Shown: one piece after another, positions 46,652 to 56,429 of the stretch | Layout: every line of letters starts with the position of its first letter | How positions within the stretch are numbered: position 1 is the stretch's first letter | Assembly: GCF_001428895.1 (NCBI RefSeq) | Contig: NZ_LMJA01000012.1 | Span: 311,313 to 375,312 of the forward strand | Direction of reading: 5' to 3' | Source: Mycobacterium sp. Root265 | GTDB lineage: Bacteria; Actinomycetota; Actinomycetes; Mycobacteriales; Mycobacteriaceae | DNA: 64,000 nt | Notes under the pieces: model-generated | Database searches by the model: none | Told to the model about the DNA's origin: nothing | Seen by the model: the letters and a program-made list of their open reading frames with translations, nothing else | Position numbers and translations under genes: made by a program

Positions 46652-47374
46652 ATGAGCTCTCCGATCAGTCCCGAAGCCGACAGGGCGCTCGCCGACATCG
46701 CGACACGGCACGGTCTTTCACGCGAGGCGGTGCGGGCCATGCTGTACGCGCTGCATGCCGGCGGCGGCACGATGGCGCAATTCGACATCCCCGAATTGGG
46801 TGGGTCCGGGCAGTGGATGCGCGGCGGCATGACCATGGTCGGCAACATGTTCGACAATGCGCTCAAGGCACGAGTCGACGCGCTGTGCGCCGAGTTGGCC
46901 CAACTGCTCGCCACGACGGCGGTCTTCCCCGCGCGCCGCACTGCCCCGACCGGCTCCGGTGGCTGGTGGCCGGCCGACCTCGGCGTGCCGAGCGCGACCG
47001 GCGGCCAGAACGATGCGCGTTACGCGATTTTTCCCGCCACCCGGCGGTTGGCCATCCACGTCGACGGTGCCACCCGGGTCTTCGATACCGGCGACCACCA
47101 GATCGGCGGAGTGCAGCAGCAACAGGGCGGCCGACGCGGCAGCGTGACCTTCACCAGCCAACTCGGCGCCTTCGACGTGTCGAGCCTGACCGAACTCGGT
47201 GCCCAACCCACGGCCGAACCGCCCGCGGCCGCGCAGGCAACACAGCCGCCGGCGGCCGGTGACACCGCGGCGATCATCGGGGCGATCGAGGCGCTGGCCG
47301 AGTTGCACGAGCGGGGCATCCTCTCCGCTGGCGAGTTCGCGGCCAAGAAGACCGAACTGCTCGGCCGGCTCTAG
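46652..47374 (+). CDS. SHOCT-domain protein
   Basis: A 240-residue soluble protein. The N-terminal region contains LADIATRHGLSREAVRAMLYALHAGGGTMAQF, perhaps a helix-turn-helix, and Gly-rich stretches follow. The last 35 residues are a SHOCT domain (IEALAELHERGILSAGEFAAKKTELLGRL), a short helical module usually at the C-terminus. A Pro/Ala linker precedes it. No enzymatic motif is seen and the function is unknown. It stops 3 bases before the convergent GGDEF-EAL gene. Confidence 0.8.
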   Translation: MSSPISPEADRALADIATRHGLSREAVRAMLYALHAGGGTMAQFDIPELGGSGQWMRGGMTMVGNMFDNALKARVDALCAELAQLLATTAVFPARRTAPTGSGGWWPADLGVPSATGGQNDARYAIFPATRRLAIHVDGATRVFDTGDHQIGGVQQQQGGRRGSVTFTSQLGAFDVSSLTELGAQPTAEPPAAAQATQPPAAGDTAAIIGAIEALAELHERGILSAGEFAAKKTELLGRL

Positions 47375-47376
47375 TT

Positions 47377-49707
47377 TCAGCTCGGACGCCGCAGATCGGC
47401 CACCGCGGCAGCGGAGCGGGCTGTCGAGGCGCTGCGGGTGCTCAAGGTGTCCTGCATGTGCGACGCCGACATGGGCGGCCCGCAGTAGAAGCCCTGCATT
47501 GCGTCGCAGTGCAGTTGGGCAAGCCGATGGACTGTCGTGGAATCCTGTACCCCCTCGGCTACACAGCGGAGCCCGAGCGTGTGCGACAGGCCGATCATCG
47601 CCCCGACAATCGCCTCGGCACGCGGATCGGTGGTCATCGGCGTGATCAGGTTCTGGTCCAGCTTGACCTCGTCGACCTCAAGTTGCCGCAGGTAGTTCAG
47701 ACCCGCATAGCCACTGCCGAAGTCATCGATCGAGATCCGGATGCCCATGTTGCGCAACCGGTACAGCACCTCCTGTGCGGCGGGTTCGTGGGCCAGCAGG
47801 ACATCTTCGGTGATCTCGACGGTCAAACAGTCCCCACGGAGGCCTCCCCCGTCGAGCATCTCAGCCAGATGTTCGGGCAGCCGGGGATCACCCAGCGACG
47901 GCGGGAACAGGTTGATCGCGAACGGTACGTCGAAACCGGCTGTGCGCCAACGGGCACTGTCGCGCACCGCGGTCTGCAGCACCTGGTCGGTGAGCGCCCC
48001 CATCAGGTCGTTGTGGCGCACCACGGGAAGAAACTCGTCGGGACGCAGCATTCCGCGCTGCGGGTGGTGCCAGCGCACCAGCGCTTCGACGGCGATGATG
48101 TCGCCGGTGGTGACAGCGAACTGCGGTTGATACACCACCCCCAGCTCACCGTGTTCCAGGGCGTGCCTCAGCTGGTCGGCGAACTGCAGGGTCGCCGTGC
48201 GACCATCGCGGGGGATGAACCTGTTCTCCCACAACGAGTCATGTTCGACGCGTTGCATCTCCACGGCGAAGTGCCGCACACCGCCACCGTTGCGCTTGGC
48301 CGAATACATCGCCATATCAGCCTGTTTGAGGAGGGCGTCGACCTCGAATGATTCGCCGCCGTCCGTGGTCGTCACACCGACGCTCGCGCGGGCCAGCACG
48401 TGGTGCCCGTCGACCGGAAACGGGTTGTCGAAGCTACTGAACACCTGGTGGGCAATCTGATGCGGCGATTCGGAGCTGTCGATCAGCAGGACCGCGAACT
48501 CGTCGCCGCCCAGACGTGCGACCACCTGGTCGGCAGGCACGCATCGGCGCAGCCTCTCGGCGACGGCGATGAGCAGTGCGTCACCGGCGATGTGCCCCAG
48601 CGAGTCATTGACCGATTTGAAGTCATCGAGGTCGACCGACAGCAGTGCGACGCCGCGCCGATCACGGTGTGGCGCGGTCAGGGCGCGGGTGAGCCGGTCG
48701 CGGAACATCTCCCGGTTCGCCAGGCCGGTCAACGAATCCCGCGACGCCTGCTCGGACAACGATGCCAACAGTCGGCTGTTCTCGTCGGCCACGACGAACT
48801 GCCGTCCCACGACGGCGAAGACCACGAGGAGGGAGGCGAGGAGCAGCGGGGCCGAGCCGCGACTGTCGACCACGACGACGACCGCGCCGGTCACCGGTAC
48901 ATACGGCAGCCAGAACGCCACCCGCGACGGAATGAGCGCGGTGTCGGTCGCGTGGTGGTCCACGCGCGCACCCACGGTGGCGGCGACACCGAGCAGCAGC
49001 AATCCGGCGACCCAGGCCATGTCGACGTAGCCACCGCTGCGGTATTGCCCGCGCGCATCGAGCACCGCGAACAGCCCGTCGGCGACAGCGAGCAGGCCGA
49101 TTCCCAGGGTGAAGGTCACCAGCACGGCGCGCTGCCCGGTCGGGGCCGTCAACAGGATCAGGGCCGCCACGGTGATCAGCAGCAGGTCCGCCATAAAATA
49201 GGCCACCGACATGGTGAAGGCAAACCATCGACCGTCACTGCTGTCGAATACCTCGCCGAGGCCGGCGGACCAGAAGATGATGAATACCGAGCCCGCAACC
49301 ATCAGGCCGTCGAAGAGGACCCGTATCAGCAAGCGGCCCGACGCCGAGAACAGCAAGAGCAACGCCGCACACGCACACAGGTAGAACAGCACATAGCCGA
49401 TGTCTGCCGGCGACGGAAAGGGCGATGCGCGAAGAACCAGGGAGTACAGCGCCCACACGCTGTCCCCGAGCACCCAGCACCCGATCGCTGCGGCGAGCAT
49501 GCACCAGGCCCGGCGCCGGCGCCCGGCGCTGAGGCGCATCGTCGCCAGCGCGCAGAACACGGCAAAGCAGCCCGCCAGGACTGATCCGATGTCGCCGACT
49601 GCACTCACCACCGAGGGCCCGCCCCACCCGCGCTGCAGCCAGAGCGCAAACGTCAAAAAGAAGGCGGCCGCGGCTACTGCCACGCCGAGGACCGGTGAAC
49701 GCGACAT
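47377..49707 (-). CDS. membrane GGDEF-EAL cyclic-di-GMP protein
   Basis: A 776-residue signalling protein. About eight or nine hydrophobic segments fill residues 1-300; there follow a GGDEF domain (about 325-490) with the intact active-site loop RLGGDEFAV, and an EAL domain (about 510-765) with EALVRWHHP, ITEDVLL and IDDFGSGYAGLNYL. The metal-ligand pattern looks intact, so it could both make and degrade c-di-GMP. The signal entering through the membrane part is unknown. Confidence 0.94.
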   Translation of the reverse strand: MSRSPVLGVAVAAAAFFLTFALWLQRGWGGPSVVSAVGDIGSVLAGCFAVFCALATMRLSAGRRRRAWCMLAAAIGCWVLGDSVWALYSLVLRASPFPSPADIGYVLFYLCACAALLLLFSASGRLLIRVLFDGLMVAGSVFIIFWSAGLGEVFDSSDGRWFAFTMSVAYFMADLLLITVAALILLTAPTGQRAVLVTFTLGIGLLAVADGLFAVLDARGQYRSGGYVDMAWVAGLLLLGVAATVGARVDHHATDTALIPSRVAFWLPYVPVTGAVVVVVDSRGSAPLLLASLLVVFAVVGRQFVVADENSRLLASLSEQASRDSLTGLANREMFRDRLTRALTAPHRDRRGVALLSVDLDDFKSVNDSLGHIAGDALLIAVAERLRRCVPADQVVARLGGDEFAVLLIDSSESPHQIAHQVFSSFDNPFPVDGHHVLARASVGVTTTDGGESFEVDALLKQADMAMYSAKRNGGGVRHFAVEMQRVEHDSLWENRFIPRDGRTATLQFADQLRHALEHGELGVVYQPQFAVTTGDIIAVEALVRWHHPQRGMLRPDEFLPVVRHNDLMGALTDQVLQTAVRDSARWRTAGFDVPFAINLFPPSLGDPRLPEHLAEMLDGGGLRGDCLTVEITEDVLLAHEPAAQEVLYRLRNMGIRISIDDFGSGYAGLNYLRQLEVDEVKLDQNLITPMTTDPRAEAIVGAMIGLSHTLGLRCVAEGVQDSTTVHRLAQLHCDAMQGFYCGPPMSASHMQDTLSTRSASTARSAAAVADLRRPS

Positions 49708-49889
49708 GGCCCTCCGCCCCCGCCCTGAGCACGCCCCCAGCTACTGCTCAACAGCACTTCAACACAACCATACGAGAATTCAGCAAAGCAGTACAGATCG
49801 CCCCACGCGGTCAGGTTCCGGCGCCGCACACGGCTTGCTTCCATGTGCAGTCCGATGGGTACTGCACTACCCATGATGAGTGCGCGACG

Positions 49890-50876
49890 GTGACCGCTCC
49901 CGTGGACGTCGATTGTCCGAAGCGGATGGACTACGGGCCCTGCGGAGGGGTGCTGCCCGACGGTGGATGCGAAATGCGTCCAGGTCGGTGCGCCTTCTCC
50001 GACGTGGTGCCCTGGACCGGTGTCCCCGCTGAGCCGCGACCGGTGAACGCGCCCCGCGTGCTGACGGACTTCAGCTGTACGCCCTTCGACAGGCGCGAAG
50101 TTCAGGCGACCGCGGCGATCCTCGCCTCGTCCTGTGACGCAGTGCTCGTCGGCGAACACCAGAACAAGCCGGACTTTCCGCCGACACTGATGGGCTCCCT
50201 GCTGCTCGAATGCGGAATCGACCCCTGGATCACGTTGTCCTGCCGGGACCGCAACCGCGTCGTGCTCGAACAAGAGCTGCGGGGTCTGAGCAGCGTGGGC
50301 ATACGCACGGTGTTCTGCGTGACCGGCGACGGACGCGGCTATGACGTGCGGCCCGAGGTGACACAGACATTCGATCTGGACGGCCCGCGTCTGGTTGCGC
50401 TGGCCGCGTCACTGGGAATGACGCCCGGCGTCCCGGAAACGCCGACCGCACCCCCGGTGCACGGTCGGCCCACCCGTCTGGTGCACAAACAACACGCCGG
50501 AGCGCAGCTGGCCGTGCTCAACCATGTGCCGTCGCCCACGATCATCGCTGCGTTCATGGCCGCCGCCAGGTCCGCGGGCCTGCGGATCCCGGTGGTGGCC
50601 GCGGTCGCAGTGTTCACCGACCACGTGTCCGCGGCGGTGCTCCAAGGCCTGCCCGGGCTCGAACTCGACCCCCAGGTGACCGAAACGGTCTTGACTGCAG
50701 ACGATCCGGTGGAAGCGGGGATTGCCGCAGCCGTCACCGAAGCTCGTGCGCTGCTGGCCATCGAGGGCGTCGAGGGCGTCAACGTGTCCGGTCTGGCATC
50801 GGCGTCCGGACCGCGCGCAGGTGCCGAGATCAAGGCCGAAGTCGGCCGTCGGATCCGGGTTGATCGCGATGAGTGA
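49890..50876 (+). CDS. methylenetetrahydrofolate reductase-like protein with N-terminal CPKRM motif
   Basis: A 328-residue protein. Near the N-terminus is CPKRMDYGPCGG with further Cys (CEMRPGRC), the putative metal-binding motif of the MTHFR C-terminal domain family. It is followed by a MetF-like barrel: LVGEHQNKP, then SCRDRNRVVLEQELRGL and GIRTVFCVTGDG. It probably handles folate one-carbon units with flavin. The start is uncertain; GTG 49890 is chosen to begin just before the Cys motif, with GTG 49845 as an alternative. It overlaps the downstream methyltransferase by 8 bases. Confidence 0.85.
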   Translation: MTAPVDVDCPKRMDYGPCGGVLPDGGCEMRPGRCAFSDVVPWTGVPAEPRPVNAPRVLTDFSCTPFDRREVQATAAILASSCDAVLVGEHQNKPDFPPTLMGSLLLECGIDPWITLSCRDRNRVVLEQELRGLSSVGIRTVFCVTGDGRGYDVRPEVTQTFDLDGPRLVALAASLGMTPGVPETPTAPPVHGRPTRLVHKQHAGAQLAVLNHVPSPTIIAAFMAAARSAGLRIPVVAAVAVFTDHVSAAVLQGLPGLELDPQVTETVLTADDPVEAGIAAAVTEARALLAIEGVEGVNVSGLASASGPRAGAEIKAEVGRRIRVDRDE

Positions 50877-51630
50877 CGCGCTGAATGCCGAATTCGACAC
50901 CGTGGCGGATTGGACTGCCCGCGTGGCGATGAGCCTCGGCACCGACTTCTACATTCCGGCCGCCTGCCGGGGAAGCGGCAGTCCCGCGGCGCTGGACTGG
51001 CTGATGGACAGGATGGGGCTGGCACCGGGAGATCTGCTGCTGGATTGCGGTGCCGGGGTGGGCGGCCCGGCCGCGTATGCGGCCCGTACCCGCGCCGTCC
51101 GGCCCGTTCTGGTCGAACCGGAAACAGGTGCGTGCCGCGCCGCGCAAATGCTCTTCGACCACGACATCGTGCAGGGCCTCGGCACCGCGCTGCCGGTGCC
51201 CGATGCGACGTTCGATGCCGGCTGGGCACTCGGCGTGCTGTGCACGACGGCAGAACAAAGCGCACTGCTGCGCGAGCTGCACCGGGTGGTCCGTGTGGGA
51301 GGGCCCATCGGCCTACTCGTCTTCGTCGCCGACCAGAAAATCCCCGCCGACTACGTGGAGGACAACCACTTCCCCACTACCGACGAACTCGCGCACCAGC
51401 TGGCCGCAGCGTCGCTCACGGTCACCCACCGGATCGGCACGTCTGAACTGCCGGCCATACCGGATATCTGGAACGAACGCGTCGCGACGGTGGAGCGCAC
51501 CCTCGAGGAGCGCTACGGCGAGAGCCCCACATGGCAGCTCGCCAAACGGCAGAGCAGCAGAATCGGTCGACTGTTGGCCGATGGCGAGCTGCGGGGCGAA
51601 CTTCTCGTCGTCCATCAACGCCCTGTGTGA
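50869..51630 (+). CDS. SAM-dependent methyltransferase
   Basis: A 253-residue class I methyltransferase. The SAM-binding motif I is LLDCGAGVGGPAAY (about residues 58-70), the post-I acidic residue is in PVLVEPE, and motif IV is in DAGWALGVLC. The rest resembles UbiE/ubiquinone-type methyltransferases. Its start lies within the end of the MTHFR-like gene, so the two are coupled and may share a one-carbon pathway. Confidence 0.88.
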   Translation: MSDALNAEFDTVADWTARVAMSLGTDFYIPAACRGSGSPAALDWLMDRMGLAPGDLLLDCGAGVGGPAAYAARTRAVRPVLVEPETGACRAAQMLFDHDIVQGLGTALPVPDATFDAGWALGVLCTTAEQSALLRELHRVVRVGGPIGLLVFVADQKIPADYVEDNHFPTTDELAHQLAAASLTVTHRIGTSELPAIPDIWNERVATVERTLEERYGESPTWQLAKRQSSRIGRLLADGELRGELLVVHQRPV

Positions 51631-51645
51631 CCTGACACCGGGTGG

Positions 51646-51855
51646 TCAGGCGGAAACCGGGGGCGCAGCCAGCACCGGCTCCGGTCGCGGCTGCGCGTTC
51701 GCTCGGCGGCGCTTCACGACGACGAGCGCCGCAACGCCCGCTGCCGCTCCGGTCAGGATCACCGTGGGCCACCACAGGGCCTGCGCGATCACGATGCGGC
51801 GTTGCACCTTGATCCCCGTGCGGGTGATCGATCGTGCCCTACTGGTGACGCTCAC
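51646..51855 (-). CDS. small membrane protein, 69 residues
   Basis: GTG start at 51855 with GGAGGG 6-7 bases upstream. A single central hydrophobic segment (about 28-47, TVILTGAAAGVAALVVV) is flanked by Arg/Lys on both sides. It follows the YihY/BrkB gene by 15 bases and is probably co-transcribed with it. Function unknown. Confidence 0.75.
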   Translation of the reverse strand: MSVTSRARSITRTGIKVQRRIVIAQALWWPTVILTGAAAGVAALVVVKRRRANAQPRPEPVLAAPPVSA

Positions 51856-51870
51856 AGGCGTCCCTCCCCT

Positions 51871-52893
51871 CTAATGGCCTGCCCCCGCAATACCCTCGCC
51901 CTGCCTGCCGGAAACGCCGTCGTCGTCGCCGACTACATCGTCGGGTTCGTCGAAGCTGACATTCACCCGCTGAAATCCTTTGGCCTGCTGGGCTTCCGCT
52001 TGCCCTGCGTACATGCGGCGATCGGCGGCGGTCAGGTCGACGTTGTCGGTGAAGGGTGTGAGCAGCGCGCGCGGATGCAGCCGGTCCACCCGTACCGCGT
52101 TGATCTCGGCGCACACCAACAGTGACGTACCGACCAGGTACAGGAATGCCAGCAGGCCGAGCACGATCGCGAACACACTGTTGGTCACGCTGGCCGACGC
52201 GACCACCGAGGACACGTAGGTCGCGCCGAACCACTGCAGCATCTGCCAGAGCACCGCGGCGAGCACCGCCCCGGGCAGCACCTGCAGGACGGTCAACGAC
52301 CGCACGGTGGTGACCCGGAAGGCGACGACGCAGACGCCGGTGTTCAGCACCAGCGACGCGATGACGACGCCCGCGGTCCCGACAAAGCCCAGGTCGGCCC
52401 AATTCTTGCCGACCGCGGTGAGCAGCGTCGTGGCGATCAGCGCCGACCCGAGCACGATCAGCAGCATCAGGCTGCGCACCCGCGCCTTGATCGGGTCGGG
52501 GCGGACATAGCGGGGCACGGCCCACACAGTGTCCATCGCGTTCTGCAACGCCGTGCCGACGCCGAGGCCGCCGTAAAGCGCGCCGGCGATGCCGATCACC
52601 ACTGCGGTCGTGCCGCCGCTGAGCGCATTCGGTTCGCTGAGTTGGTTGCCGAGCAGCGGAAGCTGACTGATCGCGGAGTCCACGATCTGCTCGCGCCACT
52701 CGGGCCGGTCCCGCAGCACCACCCCGAGCGCCGTCGTGAGCAGCAGCAGCAGCGGGAACAAGGAGACGAAGGCGTAGTAGGTGATGAGCGCGGCGAGGTA
52801 ATTGGCCTGGTCATCGACGTACTTGTAGATGACGGCGATGGCGAAGCCGGCCGCCCGGCTGCGCTGCTGCAAACGATCGAGCCATCCCAGCAT
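51871..52893 (-). CDS. YihY/BrkB family membrane protein
   Basis: A 340-residue integral membrane protein with about six hydrophobic segments; typical pieces are YLAALITYYAFVSLFPLLLLL, PRYVRPDPIKARVRSL and FLYLVGTSLLVCAEINAV. The C-terminal tail (about 275-340) is hydrophilic and acidic. The family is sometimes mislabelled RNase BN; its role is unclear (membrane or transport function). GGAGG lies 5 bases before the ATG at 52893. Confidence 0.92.
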   Translation of the reverse strand: MLGWLDRLQQRSRAAGFAIAVIYKYVDDQANYLAALITYYAFVSLFPLLLLLTTALGVVLRDRPEWREQIVDSAISQLPLLGNQLSEPNALSGGTTAVVIGIAGALYGGLGVGTALQNAMDTVWAVPRYVRPDPIKARVRSLMLLIVLGSALIATTLLTAVGKNWADLGFVGTAGVVIASLVLNTGVCVVAFRVTTVRSLTVLQVLPGAVLAAVLWQMLQWFGATYVSSVVASASVTNSVFAIVLGLLAFLYLVGTSLLVCAEINAVRVDRLHPRALLTPFTDNVDLTAADRRMYAGQAEAQQAKGFQRVNVSFDEPDDVVGDDDGVSGRQGEGIAGAGH

Positions 52894-53003
52894 CGTGTCC
52901 TCCACCCACCACCCGGCCCAGTGCCGACGAGCAGGAGTACCCAGTTGACGCGCGCTTCTCACGCGAGACTGCGGGATGGGCAGGCTCGGGACCTCGCCAG
53001 AAC

Positions 53004-54089
53004 TCAGTGGGCGATCTCGACGCGGTCACCGCCGGCGCGCTTGGCGGCATACATGGCGTGGTCGGCGGCGTCGAGGAGGTGTTCGGTCAGCGCGATGGTG
53101 TCGACCGCGCCACGGGTCGCCAAAGCCGACGTGGCGATGCCGATGCTGGCGGTGAAATTCGCCGGCGCCTCCCGGAACTCGAGGCGCAGACTTTCGGCCA
53201 TCTGCAGCGCGGCATCGGGACGGCCGATTGTGACGATGGCGAATTCCTCGCCGCCGATCCGGGCGATCACCGACTCACCGGGGCAGGCCCGACGAAGCGA
53301 CTGCGCGAGGGCGACCAGCACCTGATCACCGGCGGTGTGCCCGCGCGTGTCATTGATGGACTTGAAATCGTCGATGTCGATCATCGTCATGCTGACACGA
53401 GTACGGCCTTGCGCTGCCGCGGCACCGACGAGCTGACCCATCGCGCGAAACAGACCGCGGCGGTTGGCCAGGCCGGTGAGCGGATCGATGTCGGAGAGCA
53501 CGGCGGTGTCCCCGAGCAATTGCACCAGTGTCCGCAGCGACATCGGGACCACGATGACCGATGCGAGGCGCAGCGCGCCATCTGCCAGACCGACCCACGG
53601 GTCGCCCGCCAGTGTCTCGGTGACGATGCTCAAGGCGATGGGCACCACGGCCATTGCCAGCACCACCGTGAGGTGCGGCAGGGTGTGCACGCAGGCCACG
53701 TAGCTCGCGGTGAGCGCGAACGCGAGCGTGCCGGTAACCGCTTTGTCCTCCAGGATGTAGAGCACGCAATTGACCGCGATGGTCGCGTTCAGCATCACCA
53801 CGATGACCTTCGATTGTCGGCAGGTCGGCCATCCGGACACCCACCAGCACGCGAAGATCAGGGCGAGCACACCGCACACCGCGGTCACGATCCGGCTGGC
53901 GGTCCCGGTGACACCCTGCGCGCTGAACACCATGAGAAGCGGCCAGGCACCGATCGCCGCGCAGGACGCGGCCACACCTGATCGGGTGAACCGCCCGTAG
54001 CCACTGGTCTCCACCAGCTGCACCACCCAGTCGTAGCGATCCGGCTGGCGCCACCACCCCGCGAGACCACCGGCCGGACCACCGTGCAC
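53004..54089 (-). CDS. membrane diguanylate cyclase (GGDEF)
   Basis: A 361-residue protein. Residues 35-190 contain about six hydrophobic segments (a sensor like MASE). The GGDEF domain at about 200-358 has IDPLTGLANRRGL, IDIDDFKSINDTRGHTAGD and the active-site variant GGEEF, which is catalytically competent. It should make c-di-GMP. The GTG start at 54089 has AGGGGG 7 bases upstream. Confidence 0.93.
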   Translation of the reverse strand: MHGGPAGGLAGWWRQPDRYDWVVQLVETSGYGRFTRSGVAASCAAIGAWPLLMVFSAQGVTGTASRIVTAVCGVLALIFACWWVSGWPTCRQSKVIVVMLNATIAVNCVLYILEDKAVTGTLAFALTASYVACVHTLPHLTVVLAMAVVPIALSIVTETLAGDPWVGLADGALRLASVIVVPMSLRTLVQLLGDTAVLSDIDPLTGLANRRGLFRAMGQLVGAAAAQGRTRVSMTMIDIDDFKSINDTRGHTAGDQVLVALAQSLRRACPGESVIARIGGEEFAIVTIGRPDAALQMAESLRLEFREAPANFTASIGIATSALATRGAVDTIALTEHLLDAADHAMYAAKRAGGDRVEIAH

Positions 54090-54212
54090 CGTTTAGCCCC
54101 CTGTCCCCGCATGCCGTGCCGACGATGCTGCCACGGCATGGTGACGACCCCGGGTGAAACGGGCGCCAACCGTGAAATCAGCCTGACCGATGTTGTGGTG
54201 ACCGAACACCCA

Positions 54213-54218
54213 TATAGT
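54213..54218 (+). promoter_or_regulatory. -10 box giving a likely leaderless message
   Basis: TATAGT ends 7 bases before the GTG at 54225. Transcription starting about 7 bases downstream of the -10 would begin at the start codon; there is no ribosome site between them. Confidence 0.5.
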
Positions 54219-54224
54219 CGACGT

Positions 54225-55145
54225 GTGGTCGACCAGCGTCCCGCTGACAAGCCGATGTTCGCCATGGTGCAGTCCGGTGTGCTCGATGTCGCCGTGGAGC
54301 GCCACGGCGACGACGGCGGGTGGCCGGTGGTACTACTGCACGGATTCCCTTACGACGTCCGCGGTTACGACGAGGTGGCCGAACACCTGTGCGCGGCGGG
54401 AGCGCACGTGGTCGTGCCCTACCTGCGCGGCTACGGTCCGACCCGTTTCCTCGACGCGGCGACGCCCCGCTCCGGACAGCAAGCCGCTCTGGCCGCGGAC
54501 CTTCGCGCGCTGATCAGCACCCTCGACCTGGACCGGCCGATCGTCGCCGGTTTCGACTGGGGCGGGCGCGCGGCGTGCATCACCGCCGCGCTCTGGCCGG
54601 AATCGGTGAGCGCGCTGGTGACGGTGTCCGGCTACAACGTGCAGAACATCGCGGCCGCCGACACCCCGGCGCTCCCTCAGTTCGAACGGAACCACTGGTA
54701 TCAGTACTACCTGCACGGCGAGCGCGGTGCGGCAGGGCTGGACGCACATCGTCGAGAGTTCGCACACTTGTTGTGGCAGGAGTGGTCACCGACGTGGGAC
54801 TTCACCGAAGCCCAGTTCGAGGCCACTGCACCGTCTTTCGACAACCCTGACTTCGTCGAGGTCGTGGTGCACTCGTACCGGCACCGTTACGGCCTGGTCG
54901 ATGGCGATCCGGCCTACCAGGACGTGGAAGATCGGCTCGCCGCCCAGCCGAGCATCGGGGTGCCCACCGTCATCATCGATCCGACCCGGGACCCGCTCGT
55001 TCCGAACCCACCCCCGCGCGCGACGCATGAATCGCATTTCGCTGCGCTGCTCGACATCCGCGCGGTGCCGGCCGGGCACAACGTGCCGCAGGAAGCTCCG
55101 CGAGCGTTCGCTGAGGCCATCGTGCATGCGCACCGGTCCAGCTGA
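54225..55145 (+). CDS. alpha/beta hydrolase (epoxide hydrolase-like)
   Basis: A 306-residue hydrolase. HGFPYDVRGYDE is the oxyanion-hole region; the nucleophile loop is GFDWGG, with Asp where esterases carry Ser, as in epoxide hydrolases and dehalogenases. The catalytic His is in AGHNVPQEAP, and an acidic residue is likely in IDPTRDPL. The gene starts at GTG 54225, right after a -10 box, so a leaderless mRNA is likely. Confidence 0.9.
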   Translation: MVDQRPADKPMFAMVQSGVLDVAVERHGDDGGWPVVLLHGFPYDVRGYDEVAEHLCAAGAHVVVPYLRGYGPTRFLDAATPRSGQQAALAADLRALISTLDLDRPIVAGFDWGGRAACITAALWPESVSALVTVSGYNVQNIAAADTPALPQFERNHWYQYYLHGERGAAGLDAHRREFAHLLWQEWSPTWDFTEAQFEATAPSFDNPDFVEVVVHSYRHRYGLVDGDPAYQDVEDRLAAQPSIGVPTVIIDPTRDPLVPNPPPRATHESHFAALLDIRAVPAGHNVPQEAPRAFAEAIVHAHRSS

Positions 55146-55201
55146 GCGCTTCCCGCCGCTGCAGACGATACGGCCGTATCCGCGGATGAGTCCTGCCGAC
55201 G

Positions 55202-56371
55202 TCACTCACCCGGTCTTTCGAAGGGGATGATCGGCGGAACCTGAACACCATCCGGAAGCACCAACTCGCCATCGGTATTGATGTAGCCGGAGTGCTTCGT
55301 CGGTATTGGCAGATCTGGGTTGGGGCATGGCTTGTCGGTCCCTTCGCCACAGATGCCGCCGATCAGATACGAACGCTTCTGATGATCCTCGGGCCAGGGG
55401 TCGGAGTGCATACCTATCCACTGCGCCGGGACGTTGTAGAAGATGAAGAAGCAGGAGCTGACGCCGGCGAAGATGGCCAGGAACCGAACGAATTGCTGCT
55501 TGGCGAATCCGCCTCTGACGCTGTCGAGTCCGCGCTCGACGATGGTGCGACCGCGATCGTCGGTGAAGAACCGCAGACAACACAGTGCCGCCTGGACCGC
55601 TCCCCACATCAACCCTTCATAGATCGGCCATTGGTAGTAGGTGCCGGCATTGAAGGAGACCGCTCGGATGGAGCCGGGGTACGTGTAGAACCCGATCGGC
55701 AGCATCACCAGTGCCTCCATGACGAAGTCGAAGGCAAAAGAGATCGCATAGGTGACGGCGATCAATCGCAGGGTGCTGATGCCGGGCCAGCGCGTCTTTA
55801 TCTTGCGCATGATCCAACAGCCGACGATGGTGATCATCAGCACCCCATAGGCGTAACCCGGCGCGTTGGTCAGCAGCGGCTCGGCGACCATGGCGCCGGG
55901 CTCCTCCGGGGAGACCCAACCCGGGATGTTCGATGACCAGGAGCCCATGTTGAACGACCAGGTGTTGTAGGTGCACCAGGTATTGAAATAGTTCAGCAAC
56001 GGATCCTGGAAGAACATCAGGCCCATCGAGACCAGCAGCATGCCGTCGAGAGTGATCCTGCGTTCTTGGCGCCACGGTTTGATGAAGAAGAACCACAGGG
56101 CGAACGGCAAAGCGAGCCACAGAACGATCGCGTTCGCCAGCAGCGGGATCTTCATGTACAGCGGCGGTTCCGACGGACCCGACGGCACTCGCTCGAAGTA
56201 CGGTCCGGTGACCCAGCTGATCCAGACATACAGCTGGAATGCCAGGAGAACGCCGCCGATGACGGCGAAGATCCTGACGGTGTTCGACTTCTGCTTCACG
56301 TCTCCGCTGGACAGCGTTGCCACGCTTGCTGACTCGGTAATTTCCGACCTTGCATTCGATGCCTCGCTCAC
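55202..56371 (-). CDS. AveC-family membrane protein (first copy)
   Basis: A 389-residue polytopic membrane protein of the family named for AveC, the Streptomyces spirocyclase/dehydratase of avermectin synthesis; the mycobacterial members have unknown function. About seven hydrophobic segments span residues 32-310. Conserved blocks include WFFFIKPWRQERRITLDG, FFQDPLLNYFNTWCTYNTW, EPLLTNAPGYAYG, FVMEALVMLPIGFYTY and CCLRFFTDDRGRT, and a conserved hydrophilic tail ends PIIPFERPGE. GTG start at 56371 after AAGGAG. A closely similar copy lies at 58980-60152. Confidence 0.9.
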   Translation of the reverse strand: MSEASNARSEITESASVATLSSGDVKQKSNTVRIFAVIGGVLLAFQLYVWISWVTGPYFERVPSGPSEPPLYMKIPLLANAIVLWLALPFALWFFFIKPWRQERRITLDGMLLVSMGLMFFQDPLLNYFNTWCTYNTWSFNMGSWSSNIPGWVSPEEPGAMVAEPLLTNAPGYAYGVLMITIVGCWIMRKIKTRWPGISTLRLIAVTYAISFAFDFVMEALVMLPIGFYTYPGSIRAVSFNAGTYYQWPIYEGLMWGAVQAALCCLRFFTDDRGRTIVERGLDSVRGGFAKQQFVRFLAIFAGVSSCFFIFYNVPAQWIGMHSDPWPEDHQKRSYLIGGICGEGTDKPCPNPDLPIPTKHSGYINTDGELVLPDGVQVPPIIPFERPGE

Positions 56372-56429
56372 GAATCAACTCCTTCTCGATGCGCCACACC
56401 ACGTGGGCGGCGCGTCCGCGATCACCTAA

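Noticed and set aside
55167-55180. A perfect 14-base palindrome (GATACGGCCGTATC) between converging genes.
   Set aside because: It has no loop or T-run and its GATAC/GTATC arms have N4 spacing, unlike the AGATAC-N6-GTATCT operators; no promoter is nearby.
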